Translations under genes and position numbers: made by a program | In this document: one piece after another, positions 21,301 to 33,966 of the stretch | Numbering within the stretch: the first letter of the stretch is position 1 | How the letters are laid out: each line of letters begins with the position of its first letter | The notes under the pieces: generated by a model | Databases searched by the model: none | Told to the model about the DNA's origin: nothing | Seen by the model: only the letters and a program-made list of their open reading frames with translations | Assembly: GCF_026151205.1 (NCBI RefSeq) | Contig: NC_087074.1 | Location: 10,759,226 to 10,823,225 of the forward strand | From: Bolinopsis microptera | Taxonomy: Eukaryota; Ctenophora; Tentaculata; Lobata; Bolinopsidae | DNA: 64,000 nucleotides | Direction: 5' to 3'

Positions 21301-21601
21301 ACATGCTTAAAAGCATAGATTCACCAATACTGATCTATAAAAACCACTTTTCTCCAGAATAACTGAAATATTTTCCCATCCGCATTGGACTTACATCCTT
21401 TTATGAGGGAATTGCGGACTTTATACGAATCGATTTCAACTGATTCCTCTCTAGAAAGGCAGTAAGTCCATTTTTCATCAGATACATAATCATACAGTCA
21501 AACTCAACACAGAAAATACAACATTTATATATTTTTGATCATATCCTTGCAATATAATTATGTGGGCCTCCTGTGCATTGCATGCAAGTGTGTAATATTG
21601 A
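21301..21601. other. Intergenic, nothing recognised
   Basis: AT-rich DNA between the LINE tail and the first X block of the tandem duplication. No supported gene or element. Confidence 0.45.
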
Positions 21602-21732
21602 GCTTAATTTAAAGCTATTTGAATTTCGTTGTTCCTGCACTAGTGCACTTTGACTTATTATAGAGTTATAGTAATCATGCCAGCCAACTAACGATGAATG
21701 TAATCAAGGTTAATCAATAATCATCATCATAT

Positions 21733-22330
21733 TCATCTTGCCAGGACCCAAATGGGACAGTGTGGGCAGATCCAACGCACAGGAGGACTTATATAGTGCA
21801 AATAAACTGCTGCCAACTGCTGCTAACTGCTGCTGACTGCTGCTAACTGCTGCTAACTGTTAGCAGCAGTCAGCAGCAGTTAGCAGCAGTTAGCAGCAGT
21901 TAGCAGCAGTTAGCAGCAGTTAGCAGCAGTTTCTTTGCACTATAGTCCTCCAGCTCCTTAGCAGCAGTTAGCAGCAGTGAGCGGCAGTGAACAGCAGTTA
22001 GCAGCAGTCAGCAGCAGTCAGCAGCAGTTAGCAGCAGTCAGCAGCAGTCAGCAGCAGTTATAGCAGCAGTGAGCGGCAGTGAACAGCAGTTAGCAGCAGT
22101 TAGCAGCAGTCAGCAGCATTCAGCAGCAGTTAGCAGCAGTTAGCAGCAGTTAGCAGCAGTTAGCAGCAGTTAGCAGCAGTTTCTTTGCACTATAGTCCTC
22201 CAGTGAACGGTTACGAGAAACTTCTGTTATGAAACAAGCTGAAAAACTCATATAAGTACAGCACCGCGTACGATCTGTGAACATTACAGAGAGTGCCATG
22301 ATGAACCGCTAAATTATATATATGAGAACG
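21733..22330 (+). pseudogene. BUD13 3'-end fragment, copy 1, split by a fold-back element
   Basis: Positions 21733-21777 and 22206-22330 match the last BUD13 exon ([19 protein letters not shown] region) and its 3' flank. The copy has lost one T and a 16-bp block (GGCGATGAAGCAAGAG) relative to the intact exon at 60486-60661. It is split at the AAC GGT codons by the 428-bp fold-back element, so it cannot encode the BUD13 C-terminus. Confidence 0.88.
21778..22205. mobile_element. Fold-back minisatellite transposon, copy 1
   Basis: 428 bp with inverted ends (CACAGGAGGACT on the left, AGTCCTCCAGTG on the right, extended by an ATAGTGCAAA block) and a 4-bp AACG target duplication at 21774-21777 and 22206-22209. 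The interior is made almost wholly of 10-bp units TAGCAGCAGT (or CAGCAGCAGT). They first run in one orientation and then flip near 21859, so the DNA can form a long hairpin. A second internal copy of the right end (TTTGCACTATAGTCCTCCAG) lies near 21930-21952. No coding capacity. Confidence 0.88.
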
Positions 22331-24675
22331 GACCGAGTTTTATTTACAAATAGATAACTTATTTCAATTCAGAATGACGGATTCTTTATAATTTACTTTT
22401 AAATTAATTTTATTTATATCCTATATTTGTTTAAGAACCTCGTTCTTGACCATGAAGGATGGTGAATGAGATGAAAAGAGCATTTTTACTCGATGCCAGT
22501 GTGTCAGGATCATAATAATATGTCGCTTACCAGTGTTTCTGCCGTTAGTTGCAAACAGTCACATTTATTTTGAATATGTAACTGTAAAACCCTGTAACAG
22601 GTTTAAAACTTTGAAACAATTCCATAATTGTTTAATGATACTGATCATGATAGGTAAATTATTCACACGTGAACATAATCATGTGACAATGTTTCAGATG
22701 TTTGAGAGCGATCTTAGCGAGATGAAGAATATTGCAAGCTCTTATAATGTTTATACAACGTTTCATATTCCATTTCGAACCTTCGAAGGCATCCTAATTT
22801 TTTGTGTGCAAATCATCAGCATAAATCAATTCGGAATCTAATTGTAACTTTTAAGAGTGAATCGAAAAGATCCAAGTTTATGGTAGGAAGGGAAAAGAAA
22901 TATCCGCGGTATGTTTCACGGTATACTGTATCTAAAAAATGTTTCCAGAGACAGGGATTGTTCGCATATTACATAATCCGAATCGTATTTGATATTTTAT
23001 CACTAGCAGACGAAATAATTTTTTTAAGAAGACAGATTTTACCTTTTGACATTGTCACTTTATTTGCAGTTTTAAAAAGCTTAAAAATGTTTAAATTTGG
23101 AAGAAGCAAGTCAGTTCAGCTCTAGCTGGTCATTGTAAGAGTTATGAACAGTTTATAAATAGAAACAGCGGCAAAGAGAAGAAATTTTGTATTCGTCTTC
23201 GAACTATATAGAGGTCGTGGTTAATATCGTGGTTTTATGATTGACACTGTTCCACGAGTAACATCGTACGATTTAGGTCAGCTCCAAATAATATTAATGG
23301 AGTATAATATAGGCAAAAAAAGAAAGAAAAAAGCACAATATTTACTTCCCTGCTCATGAGTCATATGCGACAAATTTTCTGTTTAACTATTCAAGTTGAA
23401 TTATCAAAAGAATTAAAAAGGGTAACACTAACCATGCCAGATCAGCGGCTCTACAAAAATAAAAATTTGATTATTGATTCTTTAACGCAAAATAATTAAT
23501 TTGAAATTGAAATCTATAATATGCAGTGGACACTTGTATATTTTTTATTATCATGAATAGAACACTCCACATTCTAAACCCAAACAAAAATGTTACTACC
23601 TTTGATGCAATTACGTTTTTCAAGCCCTCTTTGACTTTGTTCCATATCCAATACTTAATGCACTTGATTTATTAAGAGATTACCACTCACTTACAACTTG
23701 ATAACGAATAATATGAATAATTAGATCAAATAAAACAATTAATATGATATTATTGTTATCATCAATAATATACTTATTATTTTACACACTAGTATAAAAT
23801 AGTTAAGAAGTTAATTTAATCATTTATGTCAGGGAATTTTAACATATTTCGTATCCCCCGTTCAATTTCGAGTCTAAGATCGTCAAACTAGCACAGAATC
23901 AGGCAAGTTAAAAATTATTTCAAAGGTATGAAATTGGATTTGCTTTTTGTAAAAAGTAATTATGCTTAAAATGTGCGCCTATTTTGATTTTTTATCCCTA
24001 GCAGACGAAATAATTTTTTAAGGACACAGATTTTACCTTTCGACATTTTCACTTTATTTGCAGTAAATAAAGTTTTAAAATGTTTCAACTTGCAAGAAGC
24101 AAGTCACTCAGTCAGTTCAGCTCTAGCTGGTCATGGTCACAGCTATGAACAGTTTATAAATAAAAACAGAGGCAAAAAGACTATCGTATTATTATTAAAC
24201 CATCAGGTAATGGTATCTTTCAAATTACATCATGTTTCATTTGTTGTCATTCAATCAATGCTAAAAGGTGTTCGAATAGTTACCATGTAAGAATAAATCA
24301 AAGCATTTTCTAGAGACAAAATTTAAATCAGGCGATCACGACTAACTACAAGTAAAGGCAAAGCCACAAAGTGGATACCTCAGCCCTGAAAATTTGCGAC
24401 GGTTACTATTTTAAAACTCGAAACCTTCCACTTTTGGAATTTTTTGTAGTGCACTGATCTGGTCATCTCATTGTCCTGGAGTCCCGGAAAAGCTGTAAAC
24501 TTTGTTGGCAGCTGACCAACTTCGGATGGATTGTGGGTTTAACTCAAAGCTTCCTTGAATTAAACCCCTGAATGTTAGCAAAATTAACAAAATACTAAAA
24601 AACGTTAGCAAAATTTAAAGCTTTTTTTCTTATGCATGCATAACATACTCGTGACTGCAGTTACGAGTATCTTAT

Positions 24676-25242
24676 TTAAGAAATTTTGTATTCGTCTTCG
24701 AACTATATAGAGGTCGTGGTTAATATCGTGGTTTTATGATTGACACTGTTCCACGAGTAACATCGTACGATTTAGGTCAGCTCCAAATAATATTAACGGA
24801 GTATAATATAGGCAAAAAAAGAAAGAAAAAAGCACAATATTTATTTCCCTGCTCATGAGTCATATGCGACAAATTTTCTGTTTAACTATTCAAGTTGAAT
24901 TATCAAAAGAATTAAAAAGGGTAACACTAACCATGCCAGATCAGCGGCTCTACAAAAATAAAAATTTGATTATTGATTCTTTAACGCAAAATAATTAATT
25001 TGAAATTGAAATCTATAATATGCAGTGGACACTTGTATATTTTTTATTATCATGAATAGAACACTCCACATTCTAAACCCAAACAAAAATGTTACTACCT
25101 TTGATGCAATTACGTTTTTCAAGCCCTCTTTGACTTTGTTCCATATCCAATACTTAATGCACTTGATTTATTAAGAGATTACCACTCACTTACAACTTGA
25201 TAACGAATAATATGAGTAAGGACAATTAATATTTTTTAAAAG
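24676..25242 (+). repeat. Extra Y block between duplication units
   Basis: About 540 bp nearly identical to block Y of unit 1, joined directly after block Z. It ends near 25215, where the sequence changes to a short unique linker before the next X block. Confidence 0.8.
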
Positions 25243-25372
25243 CTTAATTTAAAGCTATTTGAATTTCGTTGTTCCTGCACTAGTGCACTTTGACTTATTA
25301 TAGAGTTATAGTAATCATGCCAGCCAACTAACGATGAATGTAATCAAGGTTAATCAATAATCATCATCATAT

Positions 25373-25970
25373 TCATCTTGCCAGGACCCAAATGGGACAG
25401 TGTGGGCAGATCCAACGCACAGGAGGACTTATATAGTGCAAATAAACTGCTGCCAACTGCTGCTAACTGCTGCTGACTGCTGCTAACTGCTGCTAACTGT
25501 TAGCAGCAGTCAGCAGCAGTTAGCAGCAGTTAGCAGCAGTTAGCAGCAGTTAGCAGCAGTTAGCAGCAGTTTCTTTGCACTATAGTCCTCCAGCTCCTTA
25601 GCAGCAGTTAGCAGCAGTGAGCGGCAGTGAACAGCAGTTAGCAGCAGTCAGCAGCAGTCAGCAGCAGTTAGCAGCAGTCAGCAGCAGTCAGCAGCAGTTA
25701 TAGCAGCAGTGAGCGGCAGTGAACAGCAGTTAGCAGCAGTTAGCAGCAGTCAGCAGCATTCAGCAGCAGTTAGCAGCAGTTAGCAGCAGTTAGCAGCAGT
25801 TAGCAGCAGTTAGCAGCAGTTTCTTTGCACTATAGTCCTCCAGTGAACGGTTACGAGAAACTTCTGTTATGAAACAAGCTGAAAAACTCATATAAGTACA
25901 GCACCGCGTACGATCTGTGAACATTACAGAGAGTGCCATGATGAACCGCTAAATTATATATATGAGAACG
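25373..25970 (+). pseudogene. BUD13 3'-end fragment, copy 2
   Basis: The same truncated BUD13 exon fragment with the same deletions and the same fold-back insertion as copy 1. The insertion and decay therefore happened before the duplication. Confidence 0.88.
25418..25845. mobile_element. Fold-back minisatellite transposon, copy 2
   Basis: 428 bp, same length and by eye the same sequence as copy 1, with AACG at 25414-25417 and 25846-25849. It was carried by the tandem duplication and is not an independent insertion. Confidence 0.88.
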
Positions 25971-28236
25971 GACCGAGTTTTATTTACAAATAGATAACTT
26001 ATTTCAATTCAGAATCACGGATTCTTTTTAATCGTAAATGAATTTTATTTATATCCTATATTTGTTTTGGAACCTCGTCCTTGACCATGAAGGATGGTGA
26101 ATGAGATGAAAAGGGCATTTTTTACTCGATGCCAGTGTGTCAGGTGTCTGGGTCAGAAGTTTGCGATCATAATAATATGTCGCTTACCAATGTTTCTGCC
26201 GTTAGTTGCAAACAGTCACATTTATTTTGAATATGTAACAGCTGTAAAACCCTGTAACAGGTTTAAAACTTTGAAACAATTCCATAATTGTTTAATGATA
26301 CTGATCATGATAGGTAAATTATTCACACGTGAACATAATCATGTGACAATGTTTCAGATGTTTGAGAGCGATCTTAGCGAGATGAAGAATATTGCGAGCT
26401 CTTATAATGTTTATACAACGTTTCATAATTCATTTCGAACCTTCGAAGGCAGCCTAATTTTTTTTGTGCAAATCATCTGCATAAATCAATTCGGAATCTA
26501 ATTGTTACTTTTAAGAGTGATCGAAAATATTCAAGTTTATGGTAGGAAGGGGAAAGAAATATCCGCGGTATGTTTCACGGTATACCGTATCTAAAAAATG
26601 TTTCCAGAGACAGGGATTGTTCGCATATTACATAATCGTATTTGATATTTTATCACTAGCAGACGAAATAATTTTTTTAAGAAGACAGATTTTACCTTTC
26701 GACATTGTCACTTTATTTGCAGTAAAAAAAGCTTAAAAATGTTTAAATTTGGAAGAAGCAAGTCAGTTCAGCTCTAGCTGGTCATTGTAAGAGTTATGAA
26801 CAGTTTATAAATAGAAACAGCGGCAAAGAGAAGAAATTTTGTATTCGTCTTCGAACTATATAGAGGTCGTGGTTAATATCGTGGTTTTATGATTGACACT
26901 GTTCCACGAGTAACATCGTACGATTTAGGTCAGCTCCAAATAATATTAATGGAGTATAATATAAGCAAAAAAAGAAAGAAAAAAGCACAATATTTACTTC
27001 CCTGCTCATGAGTCATATGCGACAAATTTTCTGTTTAACTATTCAAGTTGAATTATCAAAAGAATTAAAAAGGGTAACACTAACCATGCCAGATCAGCGG
27101 CTCTACAAAAATAAAAATTTGATTATTGATTCTTTAACGCAAAATAATTAATTTGAAATTGAAATCTATAATATGCAGTGGACACTTGTATATTTTTTAT
27201 TATCATAAATAGAACACTCCACATTCTAAACCCAAACAAAAATGTTACTACCTTTGATGCAATTACGTTTTTCAAGCCCTCTTTGACTTTGTTCCATATC
27301 CAATACTTAATGCACTTGATTTATTAAGAGATTACCACTCACTTACAACTTGATAACGAATAATATGAATAATTAGATCAAATAAAACAATATTAACATA
27401 TTTCGTATCCCCCGTTCAATTTAACGAGTCTAAGATCGTAAAACTAGCACAGAATCAGGCAAGTTAAAAAATTATTTCAAAGGTATGAAATTGGATTTGC
27501 TTTTTGTAAAAAGTAATTATGCTTAAAATGTGCGCCTATTTTGATTTTTTATCCCTAGCAGACGAAATAATTTTTTAAGGACACAGATTTTACCTTTCGA
27601 CATTTTCACTTTATTTGCAGTAAATAAAGTTTTAAAATGTTTCAACTTGCAAGAAGCAAGTCACTCAGTCAGTTCAGCTCTAGCTGGTCATGGTCACAGT
27701 TATGAACAGTTTATAAATAAAAACAGAGGCAAAAAGATTATCGTATTATTATTAAACCATCAGGTAATGGTATCTTTCAAATTACATCATGTTTCATTTG
27801 TTGTCATTCAATCAATGCTAAAAGGTGTTCGAATAGTTACCATGTAAGAATAAATTAAAGCATTTTCTAGAGACAAAATTTAAATCAGGCGATCACGACT
27901 AACTACAAGTAAAGGCAAAGCCACAAAGTGGATACCTCAGCCCTGAAAATTTGCGACGGTTACTATTTTAAAACTCGAAACCTTCCACTTTTGGAATTTT
28001 TTGTAGTGCACTGATCTGGTCATCTCATTGTCCTGGAGTCCCGGAAAAGCTGTAAACTTTGTTGGCAGCTGACCAACTTCGGATGGATTGTGGGTTTAAC
28101 TCAAAGCTTCCTTGAATTAAACCCCTGAATGTTAGCAAAATTAACAAAATACTAAAAAACGTTAGCAAAATTTAAAGCTTTTTTTCTTATGCATGCATAA
28201 CATACTCGTGACTGCAGTTACGAGTATCTTATTTAA

Positions 28237-30075
28237 GAAATTTTGTATTCGTCTTCGAACTATATAGAGGTCGTGGTTAATATCGTGGTTTTATGATTGA
28301 CACTGTTCCACGAGTAACATCGTACGATTTAGGTCAGCTCCAAATAATATTAACGGAGTATAATATAGGCAAAAAAAGAAAGAAAAAAGCACAATATTTA
28401 TTTCCCTGCTCATGAGTCATATGCGACAAATTTTCTGTTTAACTATTCAAGTTGAATTATCAAAAGAATTAAAAAGGGTAACACTAACCATGCCAGATCA
28501 GCGGCTCTACAAAAATAAAAATTTGATTATTGATTCTTTAACGCAAAATAATTAATTTGAAATTGAAATCTATAATATGCAGTGGACACTTGTATATTTT
28601 TTATTATCATGAATAGAACACTCCACATTCTAAACCCAAACAAAAATGTTACTACCTTTGATGCAATTACGTTTTTCAAGCCCTCTTTGACTTTGTTCCA
28701 TATCCAATACTTAATGCACTTGATTTATTAAGAGATTACCACTCACTTACAACTTGATAACGAATAATATGAATAATTAGATCAAATAAAACAATTAATA
28801 TGATATTATTGTTATCATTAATAATATACTTATTATTTTACACACTAGTATAAAATAGTTAAGAAGTTAATTTAATCATTTATGTCAGGGAATTTTAACA
28901 TATTTCGTATCCCCCGTTCAATTTAACGAGTCTAAGATCGTAAAACTAGCACAGAATCAGGCAAGTTAAAAAATTATTTCAAAGGTATGAAATTGGATTT
29001 GCTTTTTGTAAAAAGTAATTATGCTTAAAATGTGCGCCTATTTTGATTTTTTATCCCTAGCAGACGAAATAATTTTTTAAGGACACAGATTTTACCTTTC
29101 GACATTTTCACTTTATTTGCAGTAAATAAAGTTTTAAAATGTTTCAACTTGCAAGAAGCAAGTCACTCAGTCAGTTCAGCTCTAGCTGGTCATGGTCACA
29201 GTTATGAACAGTTTATAAATAAAAACAGAGGCAAAAAGATTATCGTATTATTATTAAACCATCAGGTAATGGTATCTTTCAAATTACATCATGTTTCATT
29301 TGTTGTCATTCAATCAATGCTAAAAGGTGTTCGAATAGTTACCATGTAAGAATAAATTAAAGCATTTTCTAGAGACAAAATTTAAATCAGGCGATCACGA
29401 CTAACTACAAGTAAAGGCAAAGCCACAAAGTGGATACCTCAGCCCTGACAATTTGCGACGGTTACTATTTTAAAACTCGAAACCTTCCACTTTTGGAATT
29501 TTTTGTAGTGCACTGATCTGGTCATCTCATTGTCCTAGAGTCCCGGAAAAGCTGTAAACTTTGTTGGCAGCTGACCAACTTCGGATGGATTGTGGGTTAA
29601 ACTCAAAGCTTCCTTGAATTAAACCCCTGAATGTTAGCAAAAGTAACAAAATACTAAAAAACGTTAGCAAAATTTAAAGCTTTTTTTCTTATGCATGCAT
29701 AAGATACTCGTGACTGCAGTTAAGTTACGAGTATCTTATTTAAGAAATTTTGTATTCGTCTTCGAACTATATAGAGGTCGTGACTCGTGGTTAATATCGT
29801 GATTTTATGATTGACACTGTTCCACGAGTAACATCGTACGATTTGGGTCAGCTCCAAATAATATTAATGGAGTATAATTTAGGCAAAAAAGAAAGAAAAA
29901 AGCACAATATTTACTACCCTGCTCATATGCGACAAATTTTCTGTTTAACTTTCACGTTAAATTGTCGAAAGAATTAAAAAGGGTAACCATGTCAAAATTA
30001 GAAAAAATAGAAAAATTTGATTCTTGATTCTTTAAAATTAACGCAAAATAATTAATTTGAAATTAAAATTTATAA
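28237..30075 (+). repeat. Further Y-Z-Y blocks, ended by a LINE
   Basis: Y'' (about 28237-28870), Z'' (about 28871-29746, with the 66-codon frame at 29149-29349) and a more divergent Y''' (about 29747-30075) that stops at TTTATAAT where LINE sequence begins. A diverged continuation of Y (GCAGTGGACAC...CACTCCACATTC) can be seen near 32500-32570, so the LINE probably inserted into this Y copy. Confidence 0.75.
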
Positions 30076-32200
30076 TCCGATGAATTTCAACCCCCATGGT
30101 TTGACTCAGATGTCTTTGATTTATGTAGAAAAAAGGAGCGACTACATGACGAATGGAAACAGTCTTCTAATCCAAAAAAAAATTTAAAATTTTCCAAAGC
30201 TAGGAGGGATTTTTAAAATCTCGTTGATGCAAAATTGGACGCAAACTTTGAAGATGATGATAACAGAAATCTCATCAACAAAAAGTTCTGGTCTTTTGTG
30301 AAATCTAAATCAAACTCTAATCGCATTCCTGAAACAGTCAGCTACAATGGTTGCCTACGGTCCGATCCGCAGGGACAGTGTGAGTTATTCAATAAATATT
30401 TTAACGAACAGTTTACAGAGGGTAGTGATTATGATATAAATATCGACTTTTCCAGTGACCGTGATTTTCAGGTCAATTTCGACACTTGTAAAATCAAAGG
30501 TTTACTTGAAAATATTGATCCAAGTAAAGCGCAAGGGGCCGACAATATCCATGGAAGAATTTTAAAGTACTGTTCAGTGAGCCTGTCTAAGCCTCTTGCC
30601 ATCCTTTTTGAAGCCTCTTATAATTATAAAACCGGATGTATTCCAGCAGATTGGAAAATGGCAAACGTTGTTCCAGTTCATAAAAAAGGCTCTAAAATTG
30701 AAGTTAACAACTATAGGCCAATTTCTCTGACAAGCATTATTATGAAAATTTACGAAAAAGTAATCCGGGATGAATTGCTCAATCGATGTGAACATCTTAT
30801 CGATCAACGTCAACATGGTTTTAAATGTTAGTAGTCAGCTAGTAAATTTCTGTGACAGCTTAGCCCTATCTCTCAATGACAATGTTCGCACTGACATAAT
30901 ATACTTTGATTTCCAAAAAGCTTTTGATTCTGTCAACCACGACATAATTCTGTTGAAGCTCAAAGAACAATATAACATTGATGCATCTCTACTGAGATTC
31001 TTCAAGTGCTACCTTGAAAACAGATACCAAAGGGTTGTCATTGGAAATAAAATGTCTGCTCCCTGTCAGGTTAGATCAGGTGTCCCCCAGGGCTCAATTT
31101 TAGGGCCTACTTTATTTATACTTTTTCTTAATGACATTACAGAGGATTTGTCACCGGAAACAAATATAACCATGTATGCTGATGATACAAAAATATGGCG
31201 TAGAATCACATCCCAGGATGACCATTGGCTGCCATCGGGATATTAACAGTCTTCAAAATTGGGCTCATCATAATAAGATAGTGTTTCACCCCTCAAAAAG
31301 TCACGTTCTTTCTATTACCCGAGCATATTCTATGAATCGTAGTGTTAATTTTGTGTACTCAATGAATGAAACGGCTATCGAATACACAGTCATTGAAAAA
31401 GATCTTGGAGTTCATATCAATAGTAAGTTAGATTGGTCACATCACTGTGATATGATATACTCTGAGGCTAGTCAGAAGTTAGGCCTTCTAAAAAGAACAT
31501 GTTACTTCACCAAGAACACTAAAAAACGTCGGGCCTTCTATCTATCTCAGGTTAGAAGTCATTTCGAACACTGCACAATTGTCTGGCGGCCTCATTCAGA
31601 AACCTCGGTGGAGAAACTTGAATCGATACAAAAAAGAGGTATCAAGTGGATCCTTAATGATATTTACTTGAGCCTTAGGGACAAAAAAAGGTATTTCATA
31701 GCGTGTAAGGAACTAAATATCCTTCCACTCTCGGTAAGGTTTGATTACAAGGATATATTATATTTTCATAATATTTTTTATGACATGTCAGTTGTGACAT
31801 TTCCACCTTACTTACGACGTTTCATGGGAAGTAGGTTAAGGCGATCACATCTAGACGATCTCAGTATGATTAGTGACATTTCTCCTCAAGTTCCACAAAA
31901 CCTTACGTCAAGCCAGACCAGATGTTCAGGCATATCTAAGTCTTACTTTTACAGAGCACACATTCTTTGGAATAAACTCCCTTATGAATTAAGGGAAATC
32001 TCAAGGCCATCCGTGTTTAAAACCCATTTAATTAAGTACCTCTGGACAGTTCTAAACGACCATATAACATCTTCTGACAGTTCAACAATTTACCTAAACT
32101 TTCACGATGATCAGACACACAAACTATATATTATCGACATATAAATTGATAAAAAGTATAATTAATGAAATATGTTCAATAAAGCGTGTTTATAATTATG
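30076..32200 (+). pseudogene. Decayed non-LTR retrotransposon (Jockey/CR1-like reverse transcriptase)
   Basis: 5'-truncated LINE ORF2. The linker starts NPPWFDSDVF at about 30082, has an in-frame stop near 30214, and continues as a 198-codon frame from 30235. The reverse transcriptase blocks are all visible: KAQGADNIHGRIL, NNYRPISLTS, YFDFQKAFDSVNH, SGVPQGSILGP and MYADDTKIW. There is one frame break at about 30831 (after QRQHGFK) and another at about 31200-31246 just after YADD. The C-terminal part (to 32144) ends LWNKLPYELREIS, as in Jockey-superfamily elements without RNase H. The endonuclease is missing. It is not functional as it stands. The 3' end is not sharply defined. Confidence 0.85.
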
Positions 32201-33466
32201 ATTTATGGTACAATGTTATTTATCATATTTATATTTTAGGCTGTAACCTTTTTAGTTCAATGGAATAAACCTAGCATGCCTTGGTTGCAGCATCGCTTCA
32301 CTTATAGGTGCATATAGGGCCCGATGTAATTGCTATGATCAGTTTACTGGTCAACTGGTGTTTCGGTGTCCCTAATTTTGTTTACACTCGGTCACTTGTC
32401 AAGGCATGTAAGGTCATTCGGCGATATTTTCTTTGAAATAAAATGATGTATTTGTGTAACAATTTGAAAGTTTATTGATTTAAAAAAATATATATACAGT
32501 GGACACCTGAAGTTGAATGCTTGTCATTATCATACATAGATCACTCCACATTCTTACCCAAGTTCATACCAAAGATCAAATTTTTAAAGCTTTTCTTTGT
32601 TAGTGCGCATAGCGAAGTTTTTTATAAAAATTGACAATGACTAGTGTATGTCTTGATCCAAGCTTGTACAGCGTCCTGAACGGCAGATTTCATGGTGATC
32701 TGAACAAATTCCAACTGCTTCGATTTCATTTCAAGAAATTCCCCTGCACCTTGAAAACCTAATTTTGCGATCGAATATTAAACAATTCTTTAACTCTTTC
32801 ACTTCCCACATCAAATTTAAAGTTTATTTTACAAAGATGCTGATATCCTGGTACGCACAAAATATCTACTTTGGCAATATTTTCAGCTAAATTTCTATTT
32901 GATCTTCACAGTTTGAAGCTTTCGCTTTCGAATATTCATCCTGTTTATTTCAATATAATTTTGTCTCAATAAATAATATTTAGACATTAAACGGAGAATT
33001 GTTTGCTGCTCACTAATGTCATGAGTCTGATAAAAATAAGAATTGTGACGCGCCTAATTGTGATTCATTAGAATCTCATGATATCATGATCTCAGTTTAA
33101 AGACCTGAGTCAGAGCCTAGAGACCGGGGAGAGAAAGCCTTGTGCAAAATGATCTAGTACACTTTAGGTAGATATCTTCATATATAATAGCTATTGTGAA
33201 TAACGTAATTCTTGTATAATAGCTGTGCAATTTTAAAGTGTCTGACGGAAGGTGAGGCGGTCTAAAACGGCTGAAAAATGTCTAAAAGGTAGTGTAAGGA
33301 TCGCTTAAAGCGTTCAAGTTCTCCCTCTAGTAGAAAGTATCTACAATGAAAAATATGTCTGATTACTCCAATAGCTACTTTTCCTCTGGAATTTCAGCTC
33401 CTGAAAGGTTTTGATCACTGACAATGAAAGTCTTGACATAAATTGTTGTCACATTTATTTGAATCT
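32201..33466. other. Intergenic; diverged Y-like repeat, no gene seen
   Basis: Near 32480-32600 it resembles block Y (AGTGGACAC, CACTCCACATTC). The rest, up to the 3' end of gene B, shows no coding or structural feature I can support. It should contain the gene B polyadenylation region, since gene B reads leftward into it. Confidence 0.45.
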
Positions 33467-33966
33467 CTACGCAAATTTGAACTTCATATTTTTATTAGAA
33501 AGGGGGTTACCTATGTAATATGAGTCTGATGCTGTGTGGGTAATCGGGAAATAGATTGCGTTTGCTTCTCGTCCGTAATATGTAGCCCATGTGGTACTAA
33601 ATTCCGGATTGTCACATATTTCTGAGGAAGCAGCGACTTCTAAAATCATTTTTCCATTGCAGTATACTTTTATTGTTTTGCCACGCTTAGCGATCATCCA
33701 GGTCCTTTCCTGATCTTCAGGCAAACTTACTGGGAAACTTGTGTAGTACCGCATACACTCCCCTAATAGATATCTAACCGAATTGGTGGATACAAACCAG
33801 ATATAGAACGATCCAGCCTGGTATAGGTCTGTATCATAAAACCATATCTTAATTGTCTGTCTATTTCCCACAGAACTACTAGAATTAGTTGTCATATGCA
33901 GATGCAAAGTCTCCAAGTTAGCGCTGAGATATTTTTCTCGTATCACGGGACTCCAGGTATCATACT
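33467..33966 (-). CDS. Gene B exon: second FA-like domain (C-terminal)
   Basis: Begins after a TTTCAG acceptor with YDTWSPVI. The domain has the same pattern as the N-terminal one: [20 protein letters not shown] corresponds to the [20 protein letters not shown] region, then a Cys, then W...[11 protein letters not shown] and SDSYYIG. It resembles the farnesoic-acid-O-methyltransferase-like beta domain (Methyltransf_FA) found in many invertebrate secreted proteins. A GTAACC donor at 33505-33510 could end the exon at 33511; otherwise the frame stops at 33467. Confidence 0.65.

Larger units (their letters stand above)
21602..24675 (+). repeat. Tandem duplication unit 1 (blocks X, Y, Z)
   Basis: A composite repeat. 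Block X (about 21602-23177) carries the BUD13 3'-end fragment and its downstream flank. Block Y (about 23178-23810) starts AGAAATTTTGTATTCGTC. Block Z (about 23811-24675) contains a 66-codon frame at 24090-24290 and ends near ACGAGTATCTTATTT. The same blocks recur downstream in the order Y, X, Y, Z, Y, Z, Y. Identity between copies is high (only scattered differences by eye). The short frames inside X and Z recur because the DNA recurs, and they show no domain, so I do not call them genes. Confidence 0.85.
25243..28236 (+). repeat. Tandem duplication unit 2 (X', Y', Z')
   Basis: A second copy of the composite unit: X' about 25243-26830, Y' about 26831-27390, Z' about 27391-28236. It repeats the BUD13 fragment, the fold-back element and the 66-codon frame (27647-27847). 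Differences include small indels (for example GTCTGGGTCAGAAG present at about 26147 but missing in unit 1) and a shortened Y'-Z' border. Confidence 0.85.

Noticed and set aside
21778-22205. CRISPR-like array, suggested by regular short repeats
   Set aside because: The units are contiguous decamers without unique spacers in a metazoan context. It is a minisatellite within a transposon.
24090-24290. 66-codon frame repeated three times (24090, 27647, 29149) as a conserved small protein
   Set aside because: The identity reflects recent DNA duplication of block Z. There is no domain and no independent evidence of selection on the frame.
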